A DNA stretch of 64,000 nt from CAINVV01 sp036508555 (GCA_036508555.1 DATCHD010000028.1:25715-89714), one strand, 5' to 3'; positions 42,732 through 51,536 are shown, counted from the stretch's first letter. Program-made: numbers and translations. The notes: a model not told the origin generated them from the letters alone.

Positions 42732-45299
42732 TCATTGGCCGCTAACATGTCCAGTTGGCAACCTGAAACCATGGCGGTCAGGAAGCAATACTGGTCGAAT
42801 AATTTCTCCTGATTTAGTTTGTATCTCAAACTTTTGTGTTCCTGTCCGGAGACTCAATTTTCCGCCATTTTTCGATTGGATTTTTACTTTGGTCACTTTT
42901 CCGTCTTTCCATGCCAGATCGACCACAAATCCGCCTCTTGCACACAATCCTGTGACTGAACCTTCGGGTAATGCTGAGGGCAATGATGGTAGCAACTGAA
43001 TTTCGTAACTTCCATCCTGGTTCCGCGACTGGCTTTGCAGAAGCATCTCGGCAATAGCAGCTGTAGCTCCGAAATTTCCGTCAATCTGGAAAGGTGGGTG
43101 ATTGTCGAACAGGTTGGGCAGGGTTTTGGTGGTCAGAAGTACAGATAGTAGTTTGTAAGCATGATCACCATCCTGGAGTCGGTTCCACATGTTAATTTTC
43201 CAGGCCAGACCCCAGCCGGTACCATCGTCGCCACGAGCTACTAAAGTTTTACGGGCAGCTTCGGCCAATTCAGGCGTACCGAGCGTGGTTATCTGGTTTC
43301 CAGGATATAATCCAAACAAATGGGAAGTATGTCGGTGATGCGGATCGTTTTCCTTGTAATCTTCGGCCCATTCCAAGATACGGCCAGTGGTCGGACTGAT
43401 GCGGATAGGCGCCAGACGATCCAATGTTTTCTGGCATTCAGCACGGAAAGCAGCATCGGTGCCTAAAATAGTGCAGGCTTCGATGCAGTGCGTCAGCAGA
43501 TCATGGATGATTTCCAAATCCATGGTTGCTCCATACGTGAAAACCGACTTTCCGCCGTTAGGCAAATAAAATTCATTTTCTGGCGAATAGGAAGGATTGG
43601 TCACCAATTTCCCTGGACAAGCAGTTCCGGCTGGTGCTTCAACCAGAAAATCCATGATGAAACGTGCAGCACCTTTCATCAGTGGATAGGCACGTTCTTT
43701 CAGAAATTTTTTATCACCAGAATAGGTGTAATGTTCCCATGGATGTTGTGCCAGCCAGGCCGAACCCATTGGCCATATTCCCTGCGGACCATCGGCAGGA
43801 GCAGTAAATCCCCAGGCATCGGTCAGGTGATGAACCACCCATCCTCCGGCACCGTACTGCACTTTCGCTGTTTGTTCTCCCGGTTTTACAAGAGCATCCG
43901 AAAGGTCAAAAAGCGGAAGGTGCATTTCGGAAAGATTGGTGATTTCAGCAGGCCAGTAATTCATCTGCAAATTGATGTTGGTATGGAAATCAGCATTCCA
44001 TGGCGGATTCATCTGCCATGCCCAAAGTCCTTGTAAGTTGGCCGGCATACCTCCCGGACGTGAACTGCAAATCAGCAAATATCTTCCATACTGAAAAAAA
44101 GTTTCAACCAACCCCTGATCGGCTTTCCCGGAAGCTTTGGCCAGGTCGAGCCTTTTGTTCGTTGGTAAAGCCAAAATTTCGGGAGCAACTTGTCCAAGGT
44201 GAATATCGACACGGTTAAAAAGACGCTGATGTTCTTTCAGGTGAGCAAGTTTAAGTTTCGAATAGTTCTTTGACGCCGCTTTTGCAATCATCTCACTGCA
44301 ATTTTTTACCGGATCAATATTCAGGGAATTTATGTCGGCCGACATGTTTTTCATTCCCGGGTAATTGGTAGCTCCGGCAACAAATAGCGTCACTTCATTT
44401 GCTCCGGAAACTTTCAAAATTCCGTTTTCGACAGTGATTTTTCCTCCTTTGGAAATGGCTTTCACCGAAGCTGCAAAACTGATTCCACGTGGTTTTCCGT
44501 CTTTATCTTTGATGGGTAACCGACCGCTCATAACAAGCGAATTCGGATCATTGGGATTTGCTTCACAGTTGGCATCCTGCTGACGTTTCAGTGTAAGCGA
44601 AAATGTAAGCTGCGCTTTTTTGCTGGCTGTAAAATGAACAACTATTACCCCGTCGACCGGAGAGGCGAAAACTTCCCGCAAGTAGGTCACTCCGTCTGAA
44701 GTATAACTTGTGCTGGCTATCGCTGTGGCCAAATCCAGACTCCTGGTATAATTGGTGGCTTCCATCACCGGTGTATCGAACCAGAGTTCGCCCAGCGACT
44801 GGTAAGGTTTGACACCCTGTGGACGTCCCATCATGGTTTTTCCGGCCAGTTTAACGGCTTCGTTGTTTTTGCCTTCGAAGAGTAGTTTTTGTACTTCAGG
44901 CAAAGCTTTCAGCGATTCCGGATTACTCGGATCAAGCGAATAGCCGTCCCAGAGTGTGCTTTCGTTGAGTTGAATCCGTTCGTCGGCAACTCCTCCGAAA
45001 ACCATGGCTCCCAGTCGGCCGTTTCCCAGCGGTAAAGCTTCTTCCCACACTTTGGCTGGAGTTTGATACCACAACAGATAATGGCCTTCAGGTCTTTCGC
45101 CACCGCTGGTCACCTTTGCCCGATCAGCCCATTTAGCAGTTATTATCGCAGGACGGACGCTTGCCGGGATCAGCGTGTTGGCATCCTGTGCCATCACAGT
45201 TTCACAACCGATCAGAAAGAGAATGAAAACTTTGCAGAAGCTGCGGAGAATCAACCTCTCATGGACACTTCCTGTAGGCTTAATTTTAATTCGATTCAT
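42732..45299 (-). CDS. GH95 alpha-L-fucosidase/galactosidase, secreted
   Basis: An 855-residue enzyme with an N-terminal hydrophobic export segment (about 20-37, ...FILFLIGCETVMAQ). GH95 marks: WEEALPLGNGRLGAMVFGG and RIQLNESTLWDG (N-domain), the Asn pair in HTNINLQMNYWPAEITNLSE, the proposed acid Glu in NPSYSPENEF, and the Asp in FQIDGNFGATAAIAEML. Inverting GH95 enzymes cleave alpha-1,2-fucose or related alpha-L-galactose ends. With GH92 it forms a small host- or algal-glycan-trimming cluster. Confidence 0.93.
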   Translation of the reverse strand: MNRIKIKPTGSVHERLILRSFCKVFILFLIGCETVMAQDANTLIPASVRPAIITAKWADRAKVTSGGERPEGHYLLWYQTPAKVWEEALPLGNGRLGAMVFGGVADERIQLNESTLWDGYSLDPSNPESLKALPEVQKLLFEGKNNEAVKLAGKTMMGRPQGVKPYQSLGELWFDTPVMEATNYTRSLDLATAIASTSYTSDGVTYLREVFASPVDGVIVVHFTASKKAQLTFSLTLKRQQDANCEANPNDPNSLVMSGRLPIKDKDGKPRGISFAASVKAISKGGKITVENGILKVSGANEVTLFVAGATNYPGMKNMSADINSLNIDPVKNCSEMIAKAASKNYSKLKLAHLKEHQRLFNRVDIHLGQVAPEILALPTNKRLDLAKASGKADQGLVETFFQYGRYLLICSSRPGGMPANLQGLWAWQMNPPWNADFHTNINLQMNYWPAEITNLSEMHLPLFDLSDALVKPGEQTAKVQYGAGGWVVHHLTDAWGFTAPADGPQGIWPMGSAWLAQHPWEHYTYSGDKKFLKERAYPLMKGAARFIMDFLVEAPAGTACPGKLVTNPSYSPENEFYLPNGGKSVFTYGATMDLEIIHDLLTHCIEACTILGTDAAFRAECQKTLDRLAPIRISPTTGRILEWAEDYKENDPHHRHTSHLFGLYPGNQITTLGTPELAEAARKTLVARGDDGTGWGLAWKINMWNRLQDGDHAYKLLSVLLTTKTLPNLFDNHPPFQIDGNFGATAAIAEMLLQSQSRNQDGSYEIQLLPSLPSALPEGSVTGLCARGGFVVDLAWKDGKVTKVKIQSKNGGKLSLRTGTQKFEIQTKSGEIIRPVLLPDRHGFRLPTGHVSGQ

Positions 45300-45328
45300 T
45301 GTCGTATGATTTATTTTAATTTAAAGAG

Positions 45329-45571
45329 TTATTCCGCCTTGGACATTGATGGAGGGATGGCCTCGAGTGAACTACCCCATTGCTTGTTCGGTCTGGGTCC
45401 CATATTTAGGACGAGTGTCCCTCCTTTCATGAGCGTTGAATGTTCAAACCAGGGTCTGTTCAGAGGCTCACCGTTCAAAATGGCTGATTGAACATATTTG
45501 GTTTGTGCTGAGGCACAAGTAACTACCAGCAATACGCCAATAAGTAAATAAAAAAGGCTTTTGAATTTCAT
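45329..45571 (-). pseudogene. Collapsed GH92 gene: signal peptide fused to the C-terminal tail
   Basis: The 80-residue frame joins a good signal peptide (MKFKSLFYLLIGVLLVVTCASAQ) directly to TKYVQSAILNGEPLNRPWFE and GGTLVLNMGPRPNKQWGSS, the last 55 or so residues of GH92 mannosidases. About 700 residues that should lie between are missing, yet frame is kept. Same strand as GH95 and GH92 and 29 bases upstream of GH95, so it was the first gene of that cluster. A short peptide may still be secreted, but no enzyme activity is possible. Confidence 0.82.
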
Positions 45572-45764
45572 TTTGTTTGATGTTACTGGGTTTTGGAAAC
45601 GATAAAATTACTACTGGCTTAAATCCGCAAGAAATAGTTCGGCTACAAATCTGAGCATTTTTGCTGAAATATTTTGTGTTTTTATATTAATTGATATTCA
45701 GTCGGTTGCCTTTTTTGTTTTCTACATTTACGGAATTTTAACGATTGATCTCGAAAAATTAATG
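45572..45764. other. Intergenic region upstream of the amino-octulosonate operon
   Basis: AT-rich divergent gap between the GH92 relic and the kdnA-like operon. No gene, tRNA or repeat unit is seen apart from the promoter and leader hairpin that follow it. Confidence 0.5.
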
Positions 45765-45772
45765 TAATTTTG
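45765..45772 (+). promoter_or_regulatory. Promoter -7 element of the kdnA-like operon
   Basis: TAATTTTG fits TAnnTTTG; TTG at 45745-45747 may be the -33 element (17-base spacing). It implies a leader of about 115 bases before the first start codon. Confidence 0.5.
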
Positions 45773-45793
45773 GGAACTTTTTCTACATGCTGC

Positions 45794-45837
45794 AAGGGGC
45801 GTTCCCATTTGGTTTGAGGGTGTTTCCCCCTTTTTTT
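45794..45837 (+). terminator. Terminator-like hairpin in the operon leader
   Basis: AAGGGG (45794-45799) can pair with CCCCTT (45827-45832), and inner CCC (45804-45806) with GGG (45818-45820), followed by a T-run to 45837. It lies between the proposed promoter and the kdnA-like start, so it might act as an attenuator; alternatively it ends an unseen short transcript. Confidence 0.4.
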
Positions 45838-45896
45838 GATTGACAAAGGCATGCATCTTTCAGATGAAATTTTTTTTATAGATTAACAATTTTATT

Positions 45897-47093
45897 ATGG
45901 CAGGGACCGAACTATTCGGAAAGGAAGAGCGTAAAGAGGTGATGGATGTTCTAGAGACAGGCGTACTTTTTCGCTATAACCATGATGCTCAGCGCAATGG
46001 AGTTTTTAAAGCCAAAATCTTTGAACAGGAATTCAGTGCTTATCTCGGTGCAAAACACACTCATTTCTGTGCAAGTGGTACGGCAGCGGATTCATTGTCG
46101 CTTGCCGCTTGCGGAATCGGTTATGGTGATGAAGTGATTGTTCCTCCTTATGGTTTTATTGCTCCCATTGAAGCTGTTCTTCTGGCGGGCGCTATCCCCG
46201 TTTTTGCAGAAATCGACGAAACATTATGCTTGAGTCCCGAAGGTATTGAACGCGTCATCACTCCCCGAACCAAGGCTGTTCTTCTGATTCAGGTATTTGG
46301 CTCGATGGCAAAGATGGATGAAATCCTTGCTGTCTGCGAAAAGCATAAACTGATTCTTGTAGAAGATGCCGCACCTGCACTGGGTGGCAGTTACAAAGGA
46401 AAGATGCTTGGCAACTTCGGAAAGATGTCGGCTTTTTCTTTCGACTACTATAAGATCATCACTGCCGGCGAAGGTGGTGCCGTTGCCACCAACGACGACG
46501 AACTTTATGATCTGGTTCACAAATACTCTGACCATGGTCACGACCATATCGGAGACGCCAGGGGTGCCGAGCAACACCCAATCCTTGGCTATAATTACCG
46601 CGGTTCCGAGTTAGGTGCAGCCGTTGTATTAGCTCAATTGCGGAAGCTTCCTTACATCATTGAAAAACAAAAAGCACATCAACATATATTGAAGCAGGTG
46701 ATTCTTGAGTTTCCTGAAATCAAACCTCGTTTAGTTCCGGACGAAAATGGTGATTCCGCGACCTTCCTCTCTTTCTTCCTGCCTGATGCTGATCTGGCAG
46801 TAAAAGCCTTTGAGGAATTTCAGAAAGAGGGTCTCAGCGCTTCCTACTGGTACCGGAATAACTTTCACTACCATCGCCAGTGGGGTCATCTGAAGGAAAT
46901 GAAGTCTATCTTTAACCTTCCGGTGATGAAAATAAATAATGCTCCAGATTACAGAAATTTGCAGGTCCCTCAGTCAGATGCTATCATGCAGAAGCTGATG
47001 ATGACCCAGATCATGGTCAACTGGAATGAGGAAGAATTAGATCAACTGGCTTCCAAAATGAGGTCAGCACTTAAAGTTGTATTAAAGAAATAA
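45897..47093 (+). CDS. kdnA: DegT-family sugar aminotransferase, KdnA-like
   Basis: A 398-residue PLP enzyme of the DegT/DnrJ/EryC1/StrS fold. HFCASGTAADSLSLAA is the PLP-phosphate region, LVEDAAPALGGSY carries the Asp that holds the pyridine, and Lys186 in FDYYKIITAGEGG forms the Schiff base. It is followed 4 bases later by a KdnB-like dehydrogenase and then KdsA, which matches the route to 8-amino-3,8-dideoxyoctulosonate (Kdo8N) known from Shewanella: KdnB oxidises C8 and KdnA aminates it. The symbol rests on this context; other sugar aminotransferases look similar. Confidence 0.78.
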   Translation: MAGTELFGKEERKEVMDVLETGVLFRYNHDAQRNGVFKAKIFEQEFSAYLGAKHTHFCASGTAADSLSLAACGIGYGDEVIVPPYGFIAPIEAVLLAGAIPVFAEIDETLCLSPEGIERVITPRTKAVLLIQVFGSMAKMDEILAVCEKHKLILVEDAAPALGGSYKGKMLGNFGKMSAFSFDYYKIITAGEGGAVATNDDELYDLVHKYSDHGHDHIGDARGAEQHPILGYNYRGSELGAAVVLAQLRKLPYIIEKQKAHQHILKQVILEFPEIKPRLVPDENGDSATFLSFFLPDADLAVKAFEEFQKEGLSASYWYRNNFHYHRQWGHLKEMKSIFNLPVMKINNAPDYRNLQVPQSDAIMQKLMMTQIMVNWNEEELDQLASKMRSALKVVLKK

Positions 47094-47097
47094 CGAT

Positions 47098-48174
47098 ATG
47101 TATAGAAATTATAAGGCAGTCGGGCGTGTCCTTTATGGCAGAAATAGTTTTGACCAGCTGGACGACCTGATAGGTGAATTAAGAGTAGGAAAGGACTCCT
47201 TCGTTCTTTTTCTGCTCGACGAATACTTTGACGGGAAGGATTTCATGAAGAGAATTCCTGTGAAAACACAAGATATTCTGAAAATTATCGAAGTAAAGGA
47301 AGAACCAAAAACAAAAACAGTAGACGAAATCGTGGCTGAAGTAAAAAGCCTGAACAAGGGATTACCAGTTTCAGTTGTGGGCATTGGTGGTGGTTGTGTG
47401 ATGGACTATGCCAAAGCCATCAGACTCATGTTTACCAATGAAGGTTCTTCATCTCAATATCAGGGACTCGATTTCATCAAGAACAAAGGAGTCCATTGTA
47501 CCGTTATCCCGACAATTTCCGGAACCGGTGCTGAAGTTTCCATGACCACTGTATTGACCGGTCCGGAGAAAAAACTGGGAATTAAGGGTAACTTTACCCC
47601 TGCCGACCAGTTGGTTATTGATCCTGAATTGATCGCCTCAGTTCCTGAACCTCAACGATTTTATACTGCCATGGATTGTTATATTCATAACATTGAGGCA
47701 CTTAACGGCTATCGAAGAACGATAATGGGCGACTCGCTCGGGTTGGAATCACTTCGTTTGTGCAGGGAGATTTTCCTGAGCGAAGACAGTCACTCACCTG
47801 AAAATGATGAAAAACTGATGATCGCCTCCTATATGGGCGGTCTGTCGCTGACCTATTCTGAAGTAGGGGCCTGTCATGCTCTTTCTTATGGTCTGGCAAG
47901 TGTGACCGGTGTTCATCATGGTATTGGGAACTGCATTGTTTTCAATCAACTCGATGAATTTTATCCTGAACCGGTGAAAGAATTCAGGATCATGATGAAA
48001 AATAACGATATTGATCTTCCAAAGGGTTTTAACGCCACCCGTACACCGGAGGAAATTGAACAGATGATCGATGTTTCCCTTACGCTTGTTTTCATGTGGG
48101 CCCATGTCTGCGGACAGGATTGGCAGAAAATCATTACCCGCGATAAATTGCGTGGCCTGTTCCTGAAAATGTAA
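47098..48174 (+). CDS. kdnB: Iron-containing alcohol dehydrogenase, KdnB-like
   Basis: The 358-residue group III dehydrogenase has the NAD(P)-binding GIGGGCVMDYAKAIRLM, PTISGTGAEVSMTTV, and metal ligands Asp/His in the AMDCYIHNIEAL and GACHALSYGLASVTGVHHGIGN blocks. KdnB of Shewanella oxidises the C8 hydroxyl of Kdo so that KdnA can aminate it. It lies 4 bases after the aminotransferase and 10 before kdsA, surely in one transcript. Family members act on many alcohols; the assignment is by neighbourhood. Confidence 0.78.
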   Translation: MYRNYKAVGRVLYGRNSFDQLDDLIGELRVGKDSFVLFLLDEYFDGKDFMKRIPVKTQDILKIIEVKEEPKTKTVDEIVAEVKSLNKGLPVSVVGIGGGCVMDYAKAIRLMFTNEGSSSQYQGLDFIKNKGVHCTVIPTISGTGAEVSMTTVLTGPEKKLGIKGNFTPADQLVIDPELIASVPEPQRFYTAMDCYIHNIEALNGYRRTIMGDSLGLESLRLCREIFLSEDSHSPENDEKLMIASYMGGLSLTYSEVGACHALSYGLASVTGVHHGIGNCIVFNQLDEFYPEPVKEFRIMMKNNDIDLPKGFNATRTPEEIEQMIDVSLTLVFMWAHVCGQDWQKIITRDKLRGLFLKM

Positions 48175-48184
48175 ATACGTGAAA

Positions 48185-49021
48185 ATGAAGAAAATAGTTA
48201 GAGTTGGAAACATTGAATGTGGAGCCGATAAGCTTTTCCTGATCGCAGGACCCTGTGTGGTGGAAGACGAAAAAACCATGATGGATACCGCCGAATTTTT
48301 GGTAGGTTTATCCGAAAAGCTTGATCTTCCGCTAATTTTTAAGTCCTCATTTCAGAAGGATAACCGTAGTTCAGCTGATTTTTACAGCGGTCCAGGTATG
48401 GAAAAAGGATTGGCCATGCTTCAAAAGATCAAAAATCAGTTCAATGTTCCCCTGATCACCGATATTCATTATCCGGAACAAATTTTAGCAGCCGCTGAAG
48501 TTGTTGACATCATTCAGATTCCAGCTTATCTTGTTATGCAGACCACACTCGTGGTGGAAGCCGCAAAAACAGGGAAAGTGATCAACCTTAAACACGGACA
48601 GTTTCTGGCGCCAGAGAATATGAAGCATCCGGTAAAAAAAGTGGAACAGACTGGAAATTACAATATTATGGTCACCGAAAGAGGTTATACATTCGGTTAC
48701 AACGATCTGATTGTAGATCCGCGGAGTTTTTACCACCTTCGCAGTACCGGTTATCCTGTTATCTTTGATGTGACACATTCTATTCGTAAATATGGTATTC
48801 CAAGCTCAGATCCTTCCGGTGGTTCGAGGGAGTTCATTCCTACGCTGGCAAGGGCAGGAGTCGCAGCAGGCATTGATGGATTATTCATTGAGGTACATCC
48901 TGATCCTTCCCGTGCCTTGTGCGATGCAGCAAGCCAGATGTGCATTGATGATGTCATGGAATTTCTTAAACCTCTTATCGAAGTACACCAGGTAGAAGTT
49001 AAATACAGACCAAAAATTTAA
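48185..49021 (+). CDS. kdsA: Divergent 3-deoxy-8-phosphooctulonate synthase (KdsA family)
   Basis: The 278-residue PEP-dependent barrel condenses PEP with arabinose 5-phosphate in standard KdsA. FLIAGPCVVE has the metal-ligand Cys of metal-dependent forms, and TERGYTFGYNDLIVDPRS, FDVTHSIRK and FIEVHPDPSRALCD are conserved. Several signature positions differ: KDNRSS instead of KANRSS, PAYLVMQT instead of PAFLCRQT, and NLKHGQFLAP instead of NVKKGQFLAP. These changes suggest either a diverged KdsA or an enzyme with a related acceptor. Start is the ATG at 48185 (a GTG two codons upstream is possible). Confidence 0.85.
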   Translation: MKKIVRVGNIECGADKLFLIAGPCVVEDEKTMMDTAEFLVGLSEKLDLPLIFKSSFQKDNRSSADFYSGPGMEKGLAMLQKIKNQFNVPLITDIHYPEQILAAAEVVDIIQIPAYLVMQTTLVVEAAKTGKVINLKHGQFLAPENMKHPVKKVEQTGNYNIMVTERGYTFGYNDLIVDPRSFYHLRSTGYPVIFDVTHSIRKYGIPSSDPSGGSREFIPTLARAGVAAGIDGLFIEVHPDPSRALCDAASQMCIDDVMEFLKPLIEVHQVEVKYRPKI

Positions 49022-49032
49022 ATATTTATTAT

Positions 49033-50058
49033 ATGGAATTTTTTCTTGACTCGGCCAATATGGCTGAAATTGAAGAAGCCCTGAAACTGGGGATCATTGA
49101 TGGCGTTACAACAACACCCACTTTTATGCACAAAAATGGCATTACTGATATTGATGGTGCCATTATAAAACTCTCGAAGATGGTTCCGGTGCTCATGATT
49201 GAAGCCCTTGGCGAAACAGCGCAGGAAATCGTTGACGAAGCGCATCGCTTACTGGCACTGGGCCTCGACAAGAAAAAAACGGTGTTTAAGATTCCGGTGA
49301 ACATCGAAGGCATCAAGGCCTGCAAAAGGCTTCATGGGGAGGGTTTCCTGGTAAATATTCACCTTGTTTACAATATTCAACAAGCCTATCTGGCACTGAC
49401 GGCGGGGGCAAATTACGTTTGCGTTCTTGTCGGACGAATGCAGGATCAGGGACATGATGCCCTCGGCCTGGTCAAGCAGATTGTTGAGGTCATCAAGACC
49501 TACCACTACGATGCGAAAGTGATGTTTTCCTCCGTAAGATATCCTGAACATATAAAGGATGCCTTACTCCTTGGTGCTCATAATATTACAGTACCCTGGA
49601 ATATCATGAAGAAACTCGGTGACAATCATCTGACAAAGGTGGGTACGGATCAGTTTTTCCAACATACCCGCTTGATGACGATTCAGGTAAGAAGCGTAAT
49701 TTCACCGGTTAATCCGATAGTCGACCTGGAGTGTAAAGTTCTGGATGCGTTGCTGTTAATGACTGACTCCGGTATGGGTGCAGTTTCAGTGGTAACAAAG
49801 GAGGGTAATCTGGCAGGAATCTTTACCGACGGTGACCTGCGCCGCCAAATGCGCAAAATGGGCGATCGCATCCTGACTGCCACAGTAGAGGAGTGCATGA
49901 CTGCCGGTGCGATTTCTATCGATGCCGATGCTATGCTCCAAAGAGCGACCGAAATTTTCAACACGAATCAGGTAGACAATATTATCGTTACTGAAAATGG
50001 AAAGCCTATTGGCATGCTTGATATACAGGACCTTGTAAACCTGGATCTTCTGGGGTAA
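49033..50058 (+). CDS. Transaldolase/fructose-6-phosphate-aldolase-like domain fused to a CBS pair
   Basis: A 341-residue fusion. Residues 1-215 are a TalC/FSA-type barrel: MEFFLDSANMAEI (Asp6), the Schiff-base Lys86 in FKIPVN, GANYV, SSVRYP and GAHNITVPWNI. Residues 222-340 are two CBS domains (VVTKEGNLAGIFTDGDLRR; DNIIVTENGKPIGMLDIQDL) like those ending arabinose-5-phosphate isomerase KdsD. Known active-site positions differ: TNP is TTP (Thr28 for Asn28) and the SPF/APY block is CVL. It closes the operon 11 bases after kdsA, so it may supply or control the sugar-phosphate acceptor; this is inference. It could instead be a pure regulator. Confidence 0.85.
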   Translation: MEFFLDSANMAEIEEALKLGIIDGVTTTPTFMHKNGITDIDGAIIKLSKMVPVLMIEALGETAQEIVDEAHRLLALGLDKKKTVFKIPVNIEGIKACKRLHGEGFLVNIHLVYNIQQAYLALTAGANYVCVLVGRMQDQGHDALGLVKQIVEVIKTYHYDAKVMFSSVRYPEHIKDALLLGAHNITVPWNIMKKLGDNHLTKVGTDQFFQHTRLMTIQVRSVISPVNPIVDLECKVLDALLLMTDSGMGAVSVVTKEGNLAGIFTDGDLRRQMRKMGDRILTATVEECMTAGAISIDADAMLQRATEIFNTNQVDNIIVTENGKPIGMLDIQDLVNLDLLG

Positions 50059-50099
50059 AAGAGATCCTTTCTTTTCATGCTTTTGGTTGTGAAATAGTT

Positions 50100-51536
50100 C
50101 TATTTCAGCCCCAATTGGGCGTTTAGAAACTTAACAGAAGATTCCACATCAAGTCTCTTGGCCAGAATTTTCTTATTTTTATCCAGGATGTAAATGATCG
50201 GAGTGCTGGTCACATCGTACAGTTTCCTGAAGTTGGAACTGTAAGTGGGGTCCCACACGTTCGTCCATTCCTGGATTTTGTATTCCTGGATGGCTTTCAT
50301 CCATTTTTCCTTGTTGTTCTGGGTAAGAACGGCAAAAATATCGACACCTTTATTTTTAAATACCTGGAACAGATCTTTGTTCAATATTGGAGTGGTCTTC
50401 TGGCAATGACTGCAGTCAGGCTCCCAGAAATAGAGTAACGTGAACTTCGCGTTTACCTGCCGGAGGCTATAGAAATTACCTTCTGAATCAGGGAGTTTCA
50501 AGTCAGGGGCAATATTTCCGATCAGATTTGGTTTGACGGCATCCACCCTTTCCCTGACTTTTCGGACCATTCCGGTATCCAGCCAGGTCTTCGGGTTATT
50601 TAGGACATATTTCTCTGAGAGTACCACGAAAGCCTTGTCCATACCCATGATCTGTGACTGATTGGCTTCATTGAGAAGATACAGGAAGACATAGTGATAA
50701 ACTTCCTCATTTTTCTTTGATTTCTCAATGACCTGTATCATTGGATTGATCAATGAATCAGGTATCTGCAATATCATTTTCTTGAAATAGGTATCCAGCT
50801 TTTCCTGAAAAATGGGTGTTCTGATGAGTCCAGCGCTACTGAAATTAAAGTTGTCCCAGAAATGATTCTTCATGAAATTGTAATGATGAACCCATCGTAT
50901 TGAATCCTGGTTTTTTGTTGAAGGTGGCAAATTAAGTTCATCCTCAACCGGCATTATCATGGAGAGATAGAAATCGGCCAGGAAAGTGCCCTTAAACTTG
51001 TCGGCATTATTTTTCCAGTATTTTTCCATGGTATCATTGAGATCTGAAAGCTGTTTCTGGAGAATTTTTACCGAATCTCCCTTTTCGCCGATGGCAGTTA
51101 ATCTCTTCGAAATAGCAATCTGCCTGGCTTTTTGCCTGGAGAGGAAACTCTGATAGTCATGGAAGGCAACAGTCTCCTCAGCACCTGAAAATTTGTTGGC
51201 GCTACTGTTCGAAAAATCAGCCTCGATCGAAAGTTTCTGATTTTTTCCGACTAAAAACTCGAAGTAATTTTTATCGTTTAGATAGAAGAGGTAGAGACCT
51301 TCATTCTGAAGCTTGCTTTTGGACAATACGGCTGAACCTTCATGATTCAACCTGACTGAATCTACCTTGAGGATTTTATTTCCGTAATAGTTGGCAAGAT
51401 AGACTGTTGTGTCCTTTAATCCTTTGATTTTTAAAGTAATCCGGCAAGGGTCGGCAGGTTTCTGTCCGGAAATGATCACTCCTGCAAAAAGTAAAACAGA
51501 TAAGATTGATAACCTGAAAATTTTTATTCGTTCCAT
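50100..51536 (-). CDS. TlpA-like thioredoxin-domain protein with DUF4369-type N-terminus
   Basis: A 478-residue exported protein. Signal peptide MERIKIFRLSILSVLLFAGVIISG, an N-terminal DUF4369-like beta domain (CRITLKIKGLKDTTVYLANYYG, about 30-125), a helical middle (about 130-330, DUF5106-like), and a C-terminal TlpA/thioredoxin domain with WEPDCSHCQKTTP (Cys-x-x-Cys) and STPIIYILDKNKKIL. Such proteins are periplasmic thiol-disulfide reductants or chaperone-like factors in Bacteroidota. ATG 51536 precedes the signal peptide. It lies 85 bases after the DUF4097-like gene. Confidence 0.85.
   Translation of the reverse strand: MERIKIFRLSILSVLLFAGVIISGQKPADPCRITLKIKGLKDTTVYLANYYGNKILKVDSVRLNHEGSAVLSKSKLQNEGLYLFYLNDKNYFEFLVGKNQKLSIEADFSNSSANKFSGAEETVAFHDYQSFLSRQKARQIAISKRLTAIGEKGDSVKILQKQLSDLNDTMEKYWKNNADKFKGTFLADFYLSMIMPVEDELNLPPSTKNQDSIRWVHHYNFMKNHFWDNFNFSSAGLIRTPIFQEKLDTYFKKMILQIPDSLINPMIQVIEKSKKNEEVYHYVFLYLLNEANQSQIMGMDKAFVVLSEKYVLNNPKTWLDTGMVRKVRERVDAVKPNLIGNIAPDLKLPDSEGNFYSLRQVNAKFTLLYFWEPDCSHCQKTTPILNKDLFQVFKNKGVDIFAVLTQNNKEKWMKAIQEYKIQEWTNVWDPTYSSNFRKLYDVTSTPIIYILDKNKKILAKRLDVESSVKFLNAQLGLK

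Noticed and set aside
43488..44036. 182-codon plus-strand frame
   Set aside because: Antisense to the GH95 gene; product is Cys/Trp-rich without domain pattern.
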